DNA from: Paracoccaceae bacterium
GTDB taxonomy: Bacteria; Pseudomonadota; Alphaproteobacteria; Rhodobacterales; Rhodobacteraceae
NCBI GenBank assembly: GCA_030066905.1
Contig: JASJAR010000041.1
Location: forward strand, 1 to 60,586
Length of the DNA stretch: 60,586 nt
Direction of reading: 5' to 3'
The position numbers were made by a program, and so were the translations under genes. Position 1 is the stretch's first letter; the number at the start of each line of letters is the position of its first letter. Below are positions 8,085 through 15,600 of the stretch, piece by piece. The notes beneath the pieces are model-generated. The model was not told the origin of the DNA. It saw only the letters and a program-made list of their open reading frames with translations, and made no database searches.

Positions 8085-8243
8085 TGGGCACCACCGGGCA
8101 ACGCCCGACCCGCCCCCGCCGCTCCAAAGGAGCGCACCTTCGGTGCGACGTGGGCGCTTGCAGCGCCGAACCCCGCTGGCCGGGCGCTGCCCTTTGCGCT
8201 CCGCGGCACCGTTGAGTTCGTTCGGTCGAACGGGCGGTCCCCA
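8085..8243 (+). repeat. Cluster of closely packed hairpins in the soxB-soxD gap
   Basis: Between 8085 and 8243 several self-complementary segments follow one another: CCCGGTGG/CCACCGGG at about 8089-8107, then three 13-nt mini-hairpins with 5-bp stems and 3-nt loops (GCTCCAAAGGAGC at 8121-8133, GCACCTTCGGTGC at 8134-8146, GCGCTTGCAGCGC at 8154-8166), and CGTTCGGTCGAACG at about 8218-8231. No convincing ORF covers it. It is either a complex intergenic mosaic repeat of the kind common in this family or a structured RNA segment of the sox transcript. Confidence 0.5.
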
Positions 8244-8255
8244 AAAATTAACCCC

Positions 8256-8277
8256 GTCCCGGGCTTGACCCGGGACC
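8256..8277. repeat. Half copy of the dispersed two-palindrome element
   Basis: GTCCCGGGCTTGACCCGGGA is a single near-perfect palindrome matching one arm of the two-palindrome element repeated across the window (for example 29427-29513). The second palindrome is absent here. About 150 bp further right (8280-8434) I see nothing beyond GC-rich sequence. Confidence 0.7.
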
Positions 8278-8434
8278 TCGCGCGGCCGAGCGCACCGGCC
8301 AGCCTGCACCCCGGGCCAACCCCGGAGCGGCGTTCCGCCAACCCCACGGCGTCGCTCAAATCCGCGCCATCCCCCGCCTTGACCCGCTCGCTGCACACCA
8401 TATCTCTCGACCAGACCGAACCGACGAGAGAGAC

Positions 8435-8623
8435 ATGGACGCCATCCTCCGCCGCCTGCCCGACGCCGACTACTTCCACCGCAACCGCGCCCGGTTCGGC
8501 GGGTTTCTTGCAGGTGCTGTCGGCACGCTCATGGCCGGGCTCCTCATCGCGGTCATCTACCAGGGCTACGGCTTCGGCCAGACGCCGCCCCAGCCCGAGA
8601 CGGTCGTCTACCCCAACTGGTAA
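8435..8623 (+). CDS. Predicted small single-pass membrane protein
   Basis: A 62-residue ORF preceded by GAGAGAGAC 2 nt before the ATG, a weak purine-rich ribosome-binding site. The N-terminal 20 residues are basic (RNRARF), a hydrophobic helix spans about 22-43 (GGFLAGAVGTLMAGLLIAVI), and the tail is Pro-rich. I do not recognise it. It lies in the unusual insertion between soxB and soxD. The clean signal-anchor pattern and terminal stop argue for a real gene, but chance ORFs of this size occur in GC-rich DNA. Confidence 0.45.
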   Translation: MDAILRRLPDADYFHRNRARFGGFLAGAVGTLMAGLLIAVIYQGYGFGQTPPQPETVVYPNW

Positions 8624-8684
8624 CGCCGCCGCCGCGCCGCACCCCGGCCCGGTTGCCTCGCTCCGGCTTCGCCACCCGTGCAGG

Positions 8685-8738
8685 CGCCAGACAGGTTGCC
8701 ATACGCAAAGCCGACACTCTGCCATACAGTTTGCAGAC
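8685..8738 (+). repeat. Phased octamer array, copy A (upstream of soxD)
   Basis: Five related octamers start at 8685 (CGCCAGAC), 8697 (TGCCATAC), 8708 (AAGCCGAC, degenerate), 8720 (TGCCATAC) and 8731 (TTGCAGAC), with start-to-start spacing 12-11-12-11 nt. The same five-step arrangement with the same spacing occurs at 59564-59617. The array ends 17 nt before the soxD ATG. It can also be read as 2.3 copies of a 23-nt tandem unit. Function unknown; candidates are a regulator-binding array or a mobile repeat. Confidence 0.7.
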
Positions 8739-8755
8739 CGGTCCCGGAGCGGCCC

Positions 8756-9085
8756 ATGCTGATCCTCACCTGCCCCTATTGTGGTGTGGCCGCCGACGAG
8801 ACCGAGCTTGCCCCCGGCGGCGAGGCCCATCTCACCCGCGCCGGGGTCGAAAGCTCGGACGAAGACTTCGAAGCCTATCTTTTTCAACGGAAAAACCCCA
8901 AAGGCGTCCATTTCGAGCGCTGGCGCCATGCCAACGGCTGCGGCAAGTGGTTCCACGCCGCGCGCTGCACGGTAACGAACGAGGTCTTCGGGACGTACCC
9001 CGCCCAAACCCTTGAACCGCCAAAAGAAATTCTCGACGAGATCGTCGCCCGCCGCCCCGGCTGGACGCTGGAGACCGGACCATGA
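8756..9085 (+). CDS. soxD: Sarcosine oxidase, delta subunit
   Basis: Zinc-binding small subunit of heterotetrameric sarcosine oxidase, required for assembly. The 109-residue protein begins MLILTCPYCG and carries the cysteine/histidine zinc site CPYC plus HANGCGKWFHAARC. It ends by overlapping the soxA start as ATGA. A start further upstream at 8678 is rejected because it would translate the phased octamer array and lacks family similarity. The first 40 bp upstream carry that array, so soxD may have its own promoter here, separate from soxB. Confidence 0.95.
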   Translation: MLILTCPYCGVAADETELAPGGEAHLTRAGVESSDEDFEAYLFQRKNPKGVHFERWRHANGCGKWFHAARCTVTNEVFGTYPAQTLEPPKEILDEIVARRPGWTLETGP

Positions 9086-12075
9086 GTGCCAGGCGCATCG
9101 ACGGCGGCCGGCTCATCGACCGCACAAAACCCCTCCGCTTCACCTTCAACGGGCGGAAAATGGAAGGGTTTCAAGGCGATACCCTCGCCTCGGCGCTTCT
9201 TGCCAACGGCCAGATGCTGGTCGGCCGGAGCTTCAAGTACCACCGCCCCCGTGGGATCGTGACGGCGGGCCCCGAGGAACCCAACGCCCTGGTAAACCTC
9301 GGAAAAGACAAGCGTTTCGAGCCCAACGCCCGGGCCACGACGACCGAGCTTTTCGATGGGCTCGAAGCCCGCAGCCAGAACCACTGGCCGAGCCTCGAAC
9401 GCGACATCGGCGTCCTTAACGACCGGTTCGCCCGCTTCCTGCCGGCCGGCTTCTACTACAAGACCTTCATCCACCCGCGGCCCTTCTGGAAGCATGTCTT
9501 CGAGCCCTTCATCCGCCAGTCCGCCGGGCTCGGGCAGGCCCCGCGCCACCGCGACGGCGATACCTATGAGCACGTCAACGTCACCGTAGATGTCCTTGTT
9601 TCGGGAGGAGGAATTTCCGGTCTCGCCGCCGCGCTCGCCGCCGGAAAGGCCGGAGCGCGGGTGCTCCTCGTCGAGCAATCGGCCCATTGGGGCGGGCGGC
9701 TTGACGATGCTCCCGATATCGACGGCCAACCCGCCGAGACCTGGGTCGCCGAAACGGTCGCAGCGTTAACGAACCTTGAAAACGTGACCGTCAAACTCCG
9801 CACCACCCATTCGGGCGTCTACGACCACGGCTACTGCCTCGCCGTCGAGCGGCTCACCGACCACGATCCGCTGGGCCCAGGCCCCCGCCAGCGGCTCTGG
9901 AAGGTGCGCGCGGGGCGCATCGTTGCCGCGACCGGGGCCATCGAGCGCCCGCTGAGCTTTGCCGGCAACGACCTTCCCGGTGTGATGCTGGCTGCCGCGG
10001 TGCGCGATTATTTGACCGGGTACGGCGTCGCTCCAGGGCGGCGCACTGTGGTCGTGACCAATAACGATGACGGCTACCGAACGGCGTTTGCCCTGAAAGA
10101 TCAAGGGCTTGAGGTGCCGCTCATCCTCGATGCCCGCTCCGATCCGGGGCCGGTCGCGGAAGCCGCCCGCGAACTCGGCCTCAAGGTCGCGCCGGGCAAG
10201 GGTCTCGCCGGAGTGTCCGGCAAGGGCCGTGTCGAGAAGGCGGCGGTGGCTGCCATCGACGGCTCAGGCGCGGTGCTCGACGAGCTGGCTTGCGACTGCA
10301 TCGCGATGGCGGGGGGCTGGTCGCCGGCGGTGCATCTTTGGTCCCACGCGGGCGGCAAGCTCCACTGGGACGAGACCGACGCGATGTTCGTCCCCGACCC
10401 CGACAAACCGCCCCTCGGCGCCGACGGCAAAGCGATGGTCCGCTGTGTCGGGGCCGCCGCCGGCGAGCTCGGCGCGGCCGAGGCGCTGGAGACCGGCTGG
10501 GCGGCCGGGCTTTGGGCCGCGACCGAGACCGGGCATAAACCGAAACGCGGGGCCGGGCCCAAAGCGGAGCCCGATGAAGAGACGCCCATCGCCCCGGTCT
10601 GGGTCATGCCCCGAGGCGCAGACCCGGAGAAACGCGCCAAGATGTGGCTCGATTATCAGAACGACGTGAAGGTGTCGGACGTCGAGCTTGCCCAGCGGGA
10701 GGGCTACGAAAGCGTCGAACACACCAAGCGCTACACCACCCTCGGGATGGCCACGGACCAGGGGAAACTCAGCAATATCAACGGGCTCGCGGTTTTGGCC
10801 GATGCGCGCGGCGAGCCGATCCCCGCGGTCGGCACCACCACCTTCCGCCCACCTTACACACCGCTCACCATGGGGGCCATCGCCGGCGAGGCAAGGGGCG
10901 ATCTCTTCCAGCCCATCCGCCGCACGCCGATGCACGAGCATCACGAACGGATGGGGGCCCATTGGGAACCCGTCGGCCACTGGCGGCGCCCTTACGCCTT
11001 CCCGCGCTCGGGCGAGAGCGTCGAGGAGGCAGTGAACCGCGAGATCGTCAACACGCGCCAAAATGTCGGCCTCCTCGACGCCTCGACCCTGGGCAAGATC
11101 CTCGTCAAGGGCCCCGACGCAGCGCGGTTCCTCGACATGCTCTACACCGGCATGATGTCGTCGCTGAAGCCCGGGCGCTGCCGCTATGGGCTGATGTGCT
11201 CCGAGAACGGGTTCCTCATCGACGACGGCGTCGTCGCGCGGATCGACGAGGACACCTTCCTCTGCCACACCACCACCGGCGGGGCGGACCGGATCCATGC
11301 CCATATGGAGGAATGGCTCCAGACCGAGTGGTGGGACTGGCAGGTCCACACCCTCAACATCACCGAAGCCTGGGCGCAGATCGGTGTGGTGGGCCCTAAG
11401 GCCCGCGACCTTCTCGAAGCCCTCGGCGGTATGGACCTTTCCGAAGAGGCGTTGCCCTTCATGTCCTGGGCCGACGGCGAGATCGGCGGCTTTAAGGCCC
11501 GCATCTATCGCATTAGTTTTTCAGGAGAACTCTCCTACGAGATCGCCGTCGATGCCGGCCACGGTGCCGCCCTTTGGGAGGCCTGCCTCGACGCCGGCGA
11601 GAGCCTCGGCGTCATGCCCTACGGCACAGAAGCGCTCCATGTGATGCGCGCCGAGAAGGGCTTTATCATGATCGGTGACGAAACCGACGGCACCGTGATT
11701 CCGCAAGACCTCGGGCTCTCCTGGGCGATCTCGAAGAAGAAGGACGATTACCTCGGCAAACGCGCCCAGGACCGGCTCTTCATGACCGACCCCAACCGCT
11801 GGAAGCTCGTCGGCCTCGAAACCCTCGACGGGTCGGTCCTGCCCGAAGGGGCCTATGCGGTCGACGACAGCAAGAACGCCAACGGGCAGCGCGAGACCCA
11901 AGGGCGGGTCACCTCGACCTACTACTCGCCGAGCCTCAAGCGCGGCATCGCCATGGGTCTCGTCCGCCACGGGCCCGACCGGATGGGCGAGGTGCTGACC
12001 TTCCCCGGCGTCGATGGGACCGAGACGAAGGCGCGGATCGTCGAGCCGGTATTTCTGAAGGAGGCAGGGGCATGA
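9082..12075 (+). CDS. soxA: Sarcosine oxidase, alpha subunit
   Basis: 997-residue large subunit. An N-terminal ferredoxin-like region (FTFNGRKMEGFQGDTLASAL, then FKYHRPRGI) precedes an NAD-binding Rossmann domain (VDVLVSGGGISGLAAALAAG near residues 172-190). A pyridine nucleotide-disulfide oxidoreductase-type region follows. The C-terminal half from about residue 610 is an aminomethyltransferase (GcvT-like) domain that passes the one-carbon unit to tetrahydrofolate (LLDASTLGKILVKGPDAARF, ISFSGELSYEIAV, EKGFIMIGDETDGT). Starts with a 4-nt ATGA overlap with soxD and overlaps soxG in the same way, so D-A-G are translationally coupled. Confidence 0.96.
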   Translation: MSARRIDGGRLIDRTKPLRFTFNGRKMEGFQGDTLASALLANGQMLVGRSFKYHRPRGIVTAGPEEPNALVNLGKDKRFEPNARATTTELFDGLEARSQNHWPSLERDIGVLNDRFARFLPAGFYYKTFIHPRPFWKHVFEPFIRQSAGLGQAPRHRDGDTYEHVNVTVDVLVSGGGISGLAAALAAGKAGARVLLVEQSAHWGGRLDDAPDIDGQPAETWVAETVAALTNLENVTVKLRTTHSGVYDHGYCLAVERLTDHDPLGPGPRQRLWKVRAGRIVAATGAIERPLSFAGNDLPGVMLAAAVRDYLTGYGVAPGRRTVVVTNNDDGYRTAFALKDQGLEVPLILDARSDPGPVAEAARELGLKVAPGKGLAGVSGKGRVEKAAVAAIDGSGAVLDELACDCIAMAGGWSPAVHLWSHAGGKLHWDETDAMFVPDPDKPPLGADGKAMVRCVGAAAGELGAAEALETGWAAGLWAATETGHKPKRGAGPKAEPDEETPIAPVWVMPRGADPEKRAKMWLDYQNDVKVSDVELAQREGYESVEHTKRYTTLGMATDQGKLSNINGLAVLADARGEPIPAVGTTTFRPPYTPLTMGAIAGEARGDLFQPIRRTPMHEHHERMGAHWEPVGHWRRPYAFPRSGESVEEAVNREIVNTRQNVGLLDASTLGKILVKGPDAARFLDMLYTGMMSSLKPGRCRYGLMCSENGFLIDDGVVARIDEDTFLCHTTTGGADRIHAHMEEWLQTEWWDWQVHTLNITEAWAQIGVVGPKARDLLEALGGMDLSEEALPFMSWADGEIGGFKARIYRISFSGELSYEIAVDAGHGAALWEACLDAGESLGVMPYGTEALHVMRAEKGFIMIGDETDGTVIPQDLGLSWAISKKKDDYLGKRAQDRLFMTDPNRWKLVGLETLDGSVLPEGAYAVDDSKNANGQRETQGRVTSTYYSPSLKRGIAMGLVRHGPDRMGEVLTFPGVDGTETKARIVEPVFLKEAGA

Positions 12076-12641
12076 GCGAGCCGGTGTCGGCCCTCGGCGG
12101 GGCGGTTTTCGACGGAGCGGTGAAGGTCACCGAGTTACCGCCGCGGGCGATGTTCTCGCTGAAAGGGGATCTGGCGTCGAAAAAGATTGTGAAGGCGGCG
12201 ACCGGTCTTACGGGGGTCGACCTTCCCGGCCCCAATTCGGCCAATGGTGCGGGCGAGAACGGTATCCTATGGATGGCGCCCGACGAGATCCTCCTGATGG
12301 GCCCCCGCACGGACCAGGCCACGGCGGCGGCCCGGCTCGAAAAGGCGCTCGCGGGGACCCACCATCTTCTGGCCGATGTGTCCGATGCCCGCTCGGTCTT
12401 TCTCGTCGAGGGCGAAGGTTCGGCCCTCCGCGAAGCACTGGCCCGGCTGACCCCGGCCGATCTTCATCCCGAGGCCTTCCCCGTCGGTGCCTTCCGGCGC
12501 ACGCGGCTCGCCCAGGTCCCCGCCGCCCTCTGGATGCGCGATGGCAGTGCGGTCGAGGTCCTCGTCTTCCGGTCGGTCGCGGCCTATGTATTCGGGTTGC
12601 TGGGCCATGCCGCCGCCGGGGGCTCCTTAAGCCATTTCTGA
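12072..12641 (+). CDS. soxG: Sarcosine oxidase, gamma subunit
   Basis: 189-residue subunit completing the heterotetramer; distantly GcvT-like and thought to support folding of the alpha subunit. Seen: VKVTELPPRAMFSLKGDL, GENGILWMAPDEILLMGP, HLLADVSDARSVFLVEG and FRRTRLAQVPAALW, matching the family pattern. Starts within the soxA stop (ATGA). The transcript probably ends in the 148 bp before the next gene, though no clear hairpin with a T-run is visible. Confidence 0.92.
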   Translation: MSEPVSALGGAVFDGAVKVTELPPRAMFSLKGDLASKKIVKAATGLTGVDLPGPNSANGAGENGILWMAPDEILLMGPRTDQATAAARLEKALAGTHHLLADVSDARSVFLVEGEGSALREALARLTPADLHPEAFPVGAFRRTRLAQVPAALWMRDGSAVEVLVFRSVAAYVFGLLGHAAAGGSLSHF

Positions 12642-12789
12642 CGCTCTAGGTCTCGGCTCGGCGCCGCCGATAGGGGGCATGTCGGCCAGAGTTTGCGAGC
12701 GACGCGACAGGCCGGTCCGGTTCACGGTTTGGCAAATTTCTCGCGGTCTTGTCGCGGATGAGGGGAGGACCGCGTAAAGGACATCTCAT

Positions 12790-13173
12790 ATGAAATTTAT
12801 CCTCGCCGCCGCGCTCGCGTTCGTCGGCGCGTCCCCCGCTCTCGCCACGGTCTACAATTGCCAGGCCCGCAACGGGAACTTCGCCACCGAATTCCAGATC
12901 ACCGTTTCCGACGATGGCGGCGCCAGTGTTGTCGATGCTGTCGCGCAGAACTTTCGGGAGGGGCCCGTCGACGCGGTGATCCTCAACGAATCCGACCGTA
13001 TCATCGCCTTTGCCTGGACGGTTGAGAACGCGCTCGATCGCCGGGCGCAATATGCCCGGCTGCGTTACACCGCGACCATCGACAAAGCGCGCAGCAGCGT
13101 GCGCCTGCGGGTCAAGCCAATGGGATATTCGAACTTCTTTTCCTCGCGCGGCCCCTGCCGGTCGACCGCCTGA
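12790..13173 (+). CDS. Small periplasmic protein of unknown function
   Basis: A 127-residue protein with a standard signal peptide (MKFILAAALAFVGASPALA, cleavage after residue 19). The mature part contains two cysteines, in YNCQARNG and in the C-terminal GPCRSTA, likely to form a disulfide. The body is beta-strand rich (EFQITVSDDGGASVVDA, QYARLRYTATIDKARSSVRL), suggesting a compact beta-barrel or sandwich exported to the periplasm. I do not recognise the family. Monocistronic by position, between soxG and sodB on the same strand. Confidence 0.65.
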   Translation: MKFILAAALAFVGASPALATVYNCQARNGNFATEFQITVSDDGGASVVDAVAQNFREGPVDAVILNESDRIIAFAWTVENALDRRAQYARLRYTATIDKARSSVRLRVKPMGYSNFFSSRGPCRSTA

Positions 13174-13265
13174 GGGCGCTTTGCGGTCGGGGAGACCCTT
13201 GACCTGAGGCGGCCCCAGCTTCAGGTAACCCCCCGAACCGCCACTGCATGAAAGAGGGGCCCCCA

Positions 13266-13865
13266 ATGGCTTTCGACCTTCCCGATCTTCCTTACGCCCA
13301 TGACGCGCTCGCCGCCAAAGGCATGTCGAAGGAGACGCTGGAATACCACCACGACCTTCACCACAAGGCCTATGTGGACAACGGCAACAAGCTGATCGCG
13401 GGGACCGAATGGGAGGGCAAATCCCTCGAAGAGATCATTGTCGGGTCCTACGACGCCGAGGCCGTCGCGCAGAACGGCATCTTCAACAACATCTCCCAGC
13501 TTTGGAACCATAACCAGTTCTGGGAGATGATGGGGCCGGGCGATGCCGGGATGCCCGGAGAGCTCGAAGCCGCGATCACCGAAAGCTTCGGCTCGGTCGA
13601 CGAGTTCAAGTCGCAGTTCTCCGCCGCGGGGGCGGGGCAGTTCGGCTCGGGCTGGGCCTGGCTTGTGAAAGACAAAGACGGCAGCCTCAAGGTCACCAAG
13701 ACCGAAAACGGCGTGAACCCACTCTGCTTCGGCCAGACCGCGCTTTTGGGCTGCGACGTCTGGGAGCACAGCTACTACATCGACTTCCGCAACAAGCGTC
13801 CGGCCTATCTGACGAACTTCCTCGACAACCTCGTCAACTGGGAGAATGTCGCCAGCCGGATGTAA
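13266..13865 (+). CDS. sodB: Superoxide dismutase, Fe/Mn family
   Basis: Cytoplasmic enzyme that converts superoxide to O2 and H2O2. The 199-residue length is typical. Metal-ligand contexts are all present: LEYHHDLHHKAY, NQLWNHNQFWEMM, and GCDVWEHSYYIDFRN carrying the Asp and His ligands, with SGWAWLV between. The sequence style (NHNQFW, Q in GAGQFGSGWAW) favours the Fe-type, but Fe versus Mn cannot be settled by reading. ATG at 13266 is preferred over 13248 because GAGGGGCCCCC precedes it and the family starts with AFDLPDLPYA. Followed by an intrinsic terminator, so likely monocistronic. Confidence 0.95.
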   Translation: MAFDLPDLPYAHDALAAKGMSKETLEYHHDLHHKAYVDNGNKLIAGTEWEGKSLEEIIVGSYDAEAVAQNGIFNNISQLWNHNQFWEMMGPGDAGMPGELEAAITESFGSVDEFKSQFSAAGAGQFGSGWAWLVKDKDGSLKVTKTENGVNPLCFGQTALLGCDVWEHSYYIDFRNKRPAYLTNFLDNLVNWENVASRM

Positions 13866-13898
13866 TCCTGGCGCGAAACGTCCTGTGCTTGGGGCAGA

Positions 13899-13936
13899 GA
13901 AAGGGGCCTTCGCCGCGGCGGGGGCCCTTTCCTTTT
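13899..13936 (+). terminator. Intrinsic terminator of sodB
   Basis: AAAGGGGCC at 13900 is complementary to GGGCCCTTT near 13922-13930, with a GC-rich loop between and a following CCTTTT run. It lies 35 bp after the sodB stop. Confidence 0.65.
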
Positions 13937-14004
13937 GACGACGGTCAAGAGCCGCCCGTCGACCTTGAGCCATGCTCGACCCGTCGCAAGGAAAGGGGCG
14001 CGCA

Positions 14005-14463
14005 ATGGTGAAACTGAGCACGGGCACCTGGGTTGTCGTCGCCGACGGGCAAAAGGCGCTGTTTTTGGAAAACGTCACCGATGCCGAAGACCCCAACCTC
14101 GTCTTGCGGCGCGATGTCGTCCGGGACAATCCGCCGACGCGGGAGCAGGGCGCCGCGCCGCCGGGGCGCAGGAGCGACACCGGCCCGGGCCAGCGGTCGG
14201 CACTTGAGGAAACCGACTGGCATACCCTCGAAAAACTTCGCTTCGCAGACGATCTCGCAGCACTTCTGGAGGCGCAGCACCGGCGGGGGGCCTACCGGCG
14301 CCTCGTGCTCGTGGCCTCGGCCCCGGTCTTGGGCGAGCTGCGCCACAAGCTCGCTCCCGCAGTGGCCGAGGCGGTGGTGGCCGAGATCGACAAGGTGCTG
14401 ACGGGCCATCCGATCGACCGGATCGAAAAAATCGTGTCCGAGGCGCTCGGCGCGGCGGGTTAA
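14005..14463 (+). CDS. Host attachment family protein
   Basis: 152-residue cytoplasmic-looking protein that I assign to the family annotated as protein required for attachment to host cells. Family-like parts are TWVVVADGQKALFLEN at the N-terminus, RLVLVASAPVLGELRHKL in the middle and DKVLTGHPIDRIEKIV at the C-terminus. The biochemical role is not settled; the fold resembles baeRF/eRF1-like domains. A start at 14005 is chosen (MVKLSTGTW) because AAGGAAAGGGG lies upstream of it; the 13972 start would add eleven unconvincing residues. Confidence 0.8.
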   Translation: MVKLSTGTWVVVADGQKALFLENVTDAEDPNLVLRRDVVRDNPPTREQGAAPPGRRSDTGPGQRSALEETDWHTLEKLRFADDLAALLEAQHRRGAYRRLVLVASAPVLGELRHKLAPAVAEAVVAEIDKVLTGHPIDRIEKIVSEALGAAG

Positions 14464-14952
14464 GGCCGCGCCGTCCACCGTACGGTGCCCCAAGCCTCCG
14501 TCAACCATTTCGGGCGATACCTTCCCCCGCGATGCGCATCGCCAGACGGCCCTCGGGCCGTCCCGGTCTCGGGTGAAATCCGGTCCGGGGCGGTACCGGT
14601 GACAGTGGATCCACTGCTTCATGGGACCCGACCATTGTTCTCCCGCCATAAAGGCAGCCCCAGACCGCCCCCGGAAACGCCCGGGCCGGCGGCAGAAGGC
14701 GTTGGGGAGGCGGATGGCAGGTGTTGAACCGAAGCCTAGGTCTTTGTCTTGAGGGGTCTTTCGGCGCGCGCTCCAAAGCCCCAGCGAAACACGCCCCGGA
14801 CGCGATCCGGGGCCCCGATCCACCGTAGTGCCAAGCCTATCGAGGTCCCGGGTCAAGCCCGGGACGCGGGCATCTCTGGATCGGGGCGGACAATCGAACG
14901 TCCGCCCGAGGCCGGAACCGGTCATCGGTTTCGACCCCGCCCCGTGTTGATG
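14464..14952. repeat. Intergenic region with a full two-palindrome element at 14788-14870
   Basis: No gene is supported in these 489 bp. At 14793-14812 CCCCGGACGCGATCCGGGG forms the first palindrome and at 14846-14862 CCCGGGTCAAGCCCGGG the second, separated by a conserved spacer containing GTGCCAAGCC. The flank CAATCGAACGTCCGCC recalls the flank of the tandem array at 18.8-19.3 kb. The rest (14464-14780) holds nothing I recognise. Confidence 0.7.
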
Positions 14953-15507
14953 TCAGGCCCGGTTCCGGAGGTCTGCGACGAGGGCGGCCACATCGGGCAC
15001 CGGCGAGACGAACCCGCGCAGGCTCCCATCGGCAAAGCCCCGCGCGATCACATGATCGACGAGCGCCAGAAGCGGCTGCCAGTAGCCGGCGATATCGACA
15101 AGGTAGATCGGTTTTTCGTGGAGCCCGAGCTGGGCCCAGGTCAGCACCTCGAAGAATTCGTCGAGCGACCCCGCGCCGCCCGGCAGCACCGCGACGACGT
15201 CCGAGTTCATGAACATCACCTTCTTGCGTTCGTGCATGTTCTCGGTCACGACGTAGGACGACAGATCGTGCCGCCCCTTTTCCCGGGGCAGAAGATGGGT
15301 CGGGATCACCCCGAGGCTCCGCGCCCCGCCGGCCACCGCCGCATCCGCGACCGCACCCATCAGCCCGACATCTCCCGCGCCGTAGACGAGCTCCCAGCCG
15401 TTCTCCGCAATCGCCGCGCCAAGGGCCCGCGCCGCCTCGGCGTAAGCCGGGTCGTCGCCGCTGCGCGCGCCGCAAAAGACGCAGACCGACAGTGAGGATC
15501 GGGTCAT
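14953..15507 (-). CDS. LOG-family protein (TIGR00730 Rossmann fold)
   Basis: 184-residue enzyme of the family that hydrolyses nucleoside 5'-monophosphates to free base and ribose 5-phosphate (cytokinin riboside 5'-monophosphate phosphoribohydrolase in plants and some bacteria). Older annotations as lysine decarboxylase are a known misnomer. Seen: VCVFCGARSGDDPAYAEAA, LVYGAGDVGLMGAVADAA, the ERKKVMFMNSDVVAVLPGG stretch, and GGAGSLDEFFE in place of the usual GGxGTxxE, a conservative Thr to Ser change. Start at 15507 gives MTRSSLSVCVFCG. It stands alone, divergent from the LysM gene; the shared 93-bp gap should hold both promoters. Confidence 0.9.
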   Translation of the reverse strand: MTRSSLSVCVFCGARSGDDPAYAEAARALGAAIAENGWELVYGAGDVGLMGAVADAAVAGGARSLGVIPTHLLPREKGRHDLSSYVVTENMHERKKVMFMNSDVVAVLPGGAGSLDEFFEVLTWAQLGLHEKPIYLVDIAGYWQPLLALVDHVIARGFADGSLRGFVSPVPDVAALVADLRNRA

Positions 15508-15600
15508 GGGGCCACCGATGGGAAGGTTTTGACCCCTCTTAGCGCTGTTGATAAAGTCGCTCAAGCGCTCCGGGGATAGCGTTGTCAAGGGGATAGGCGA

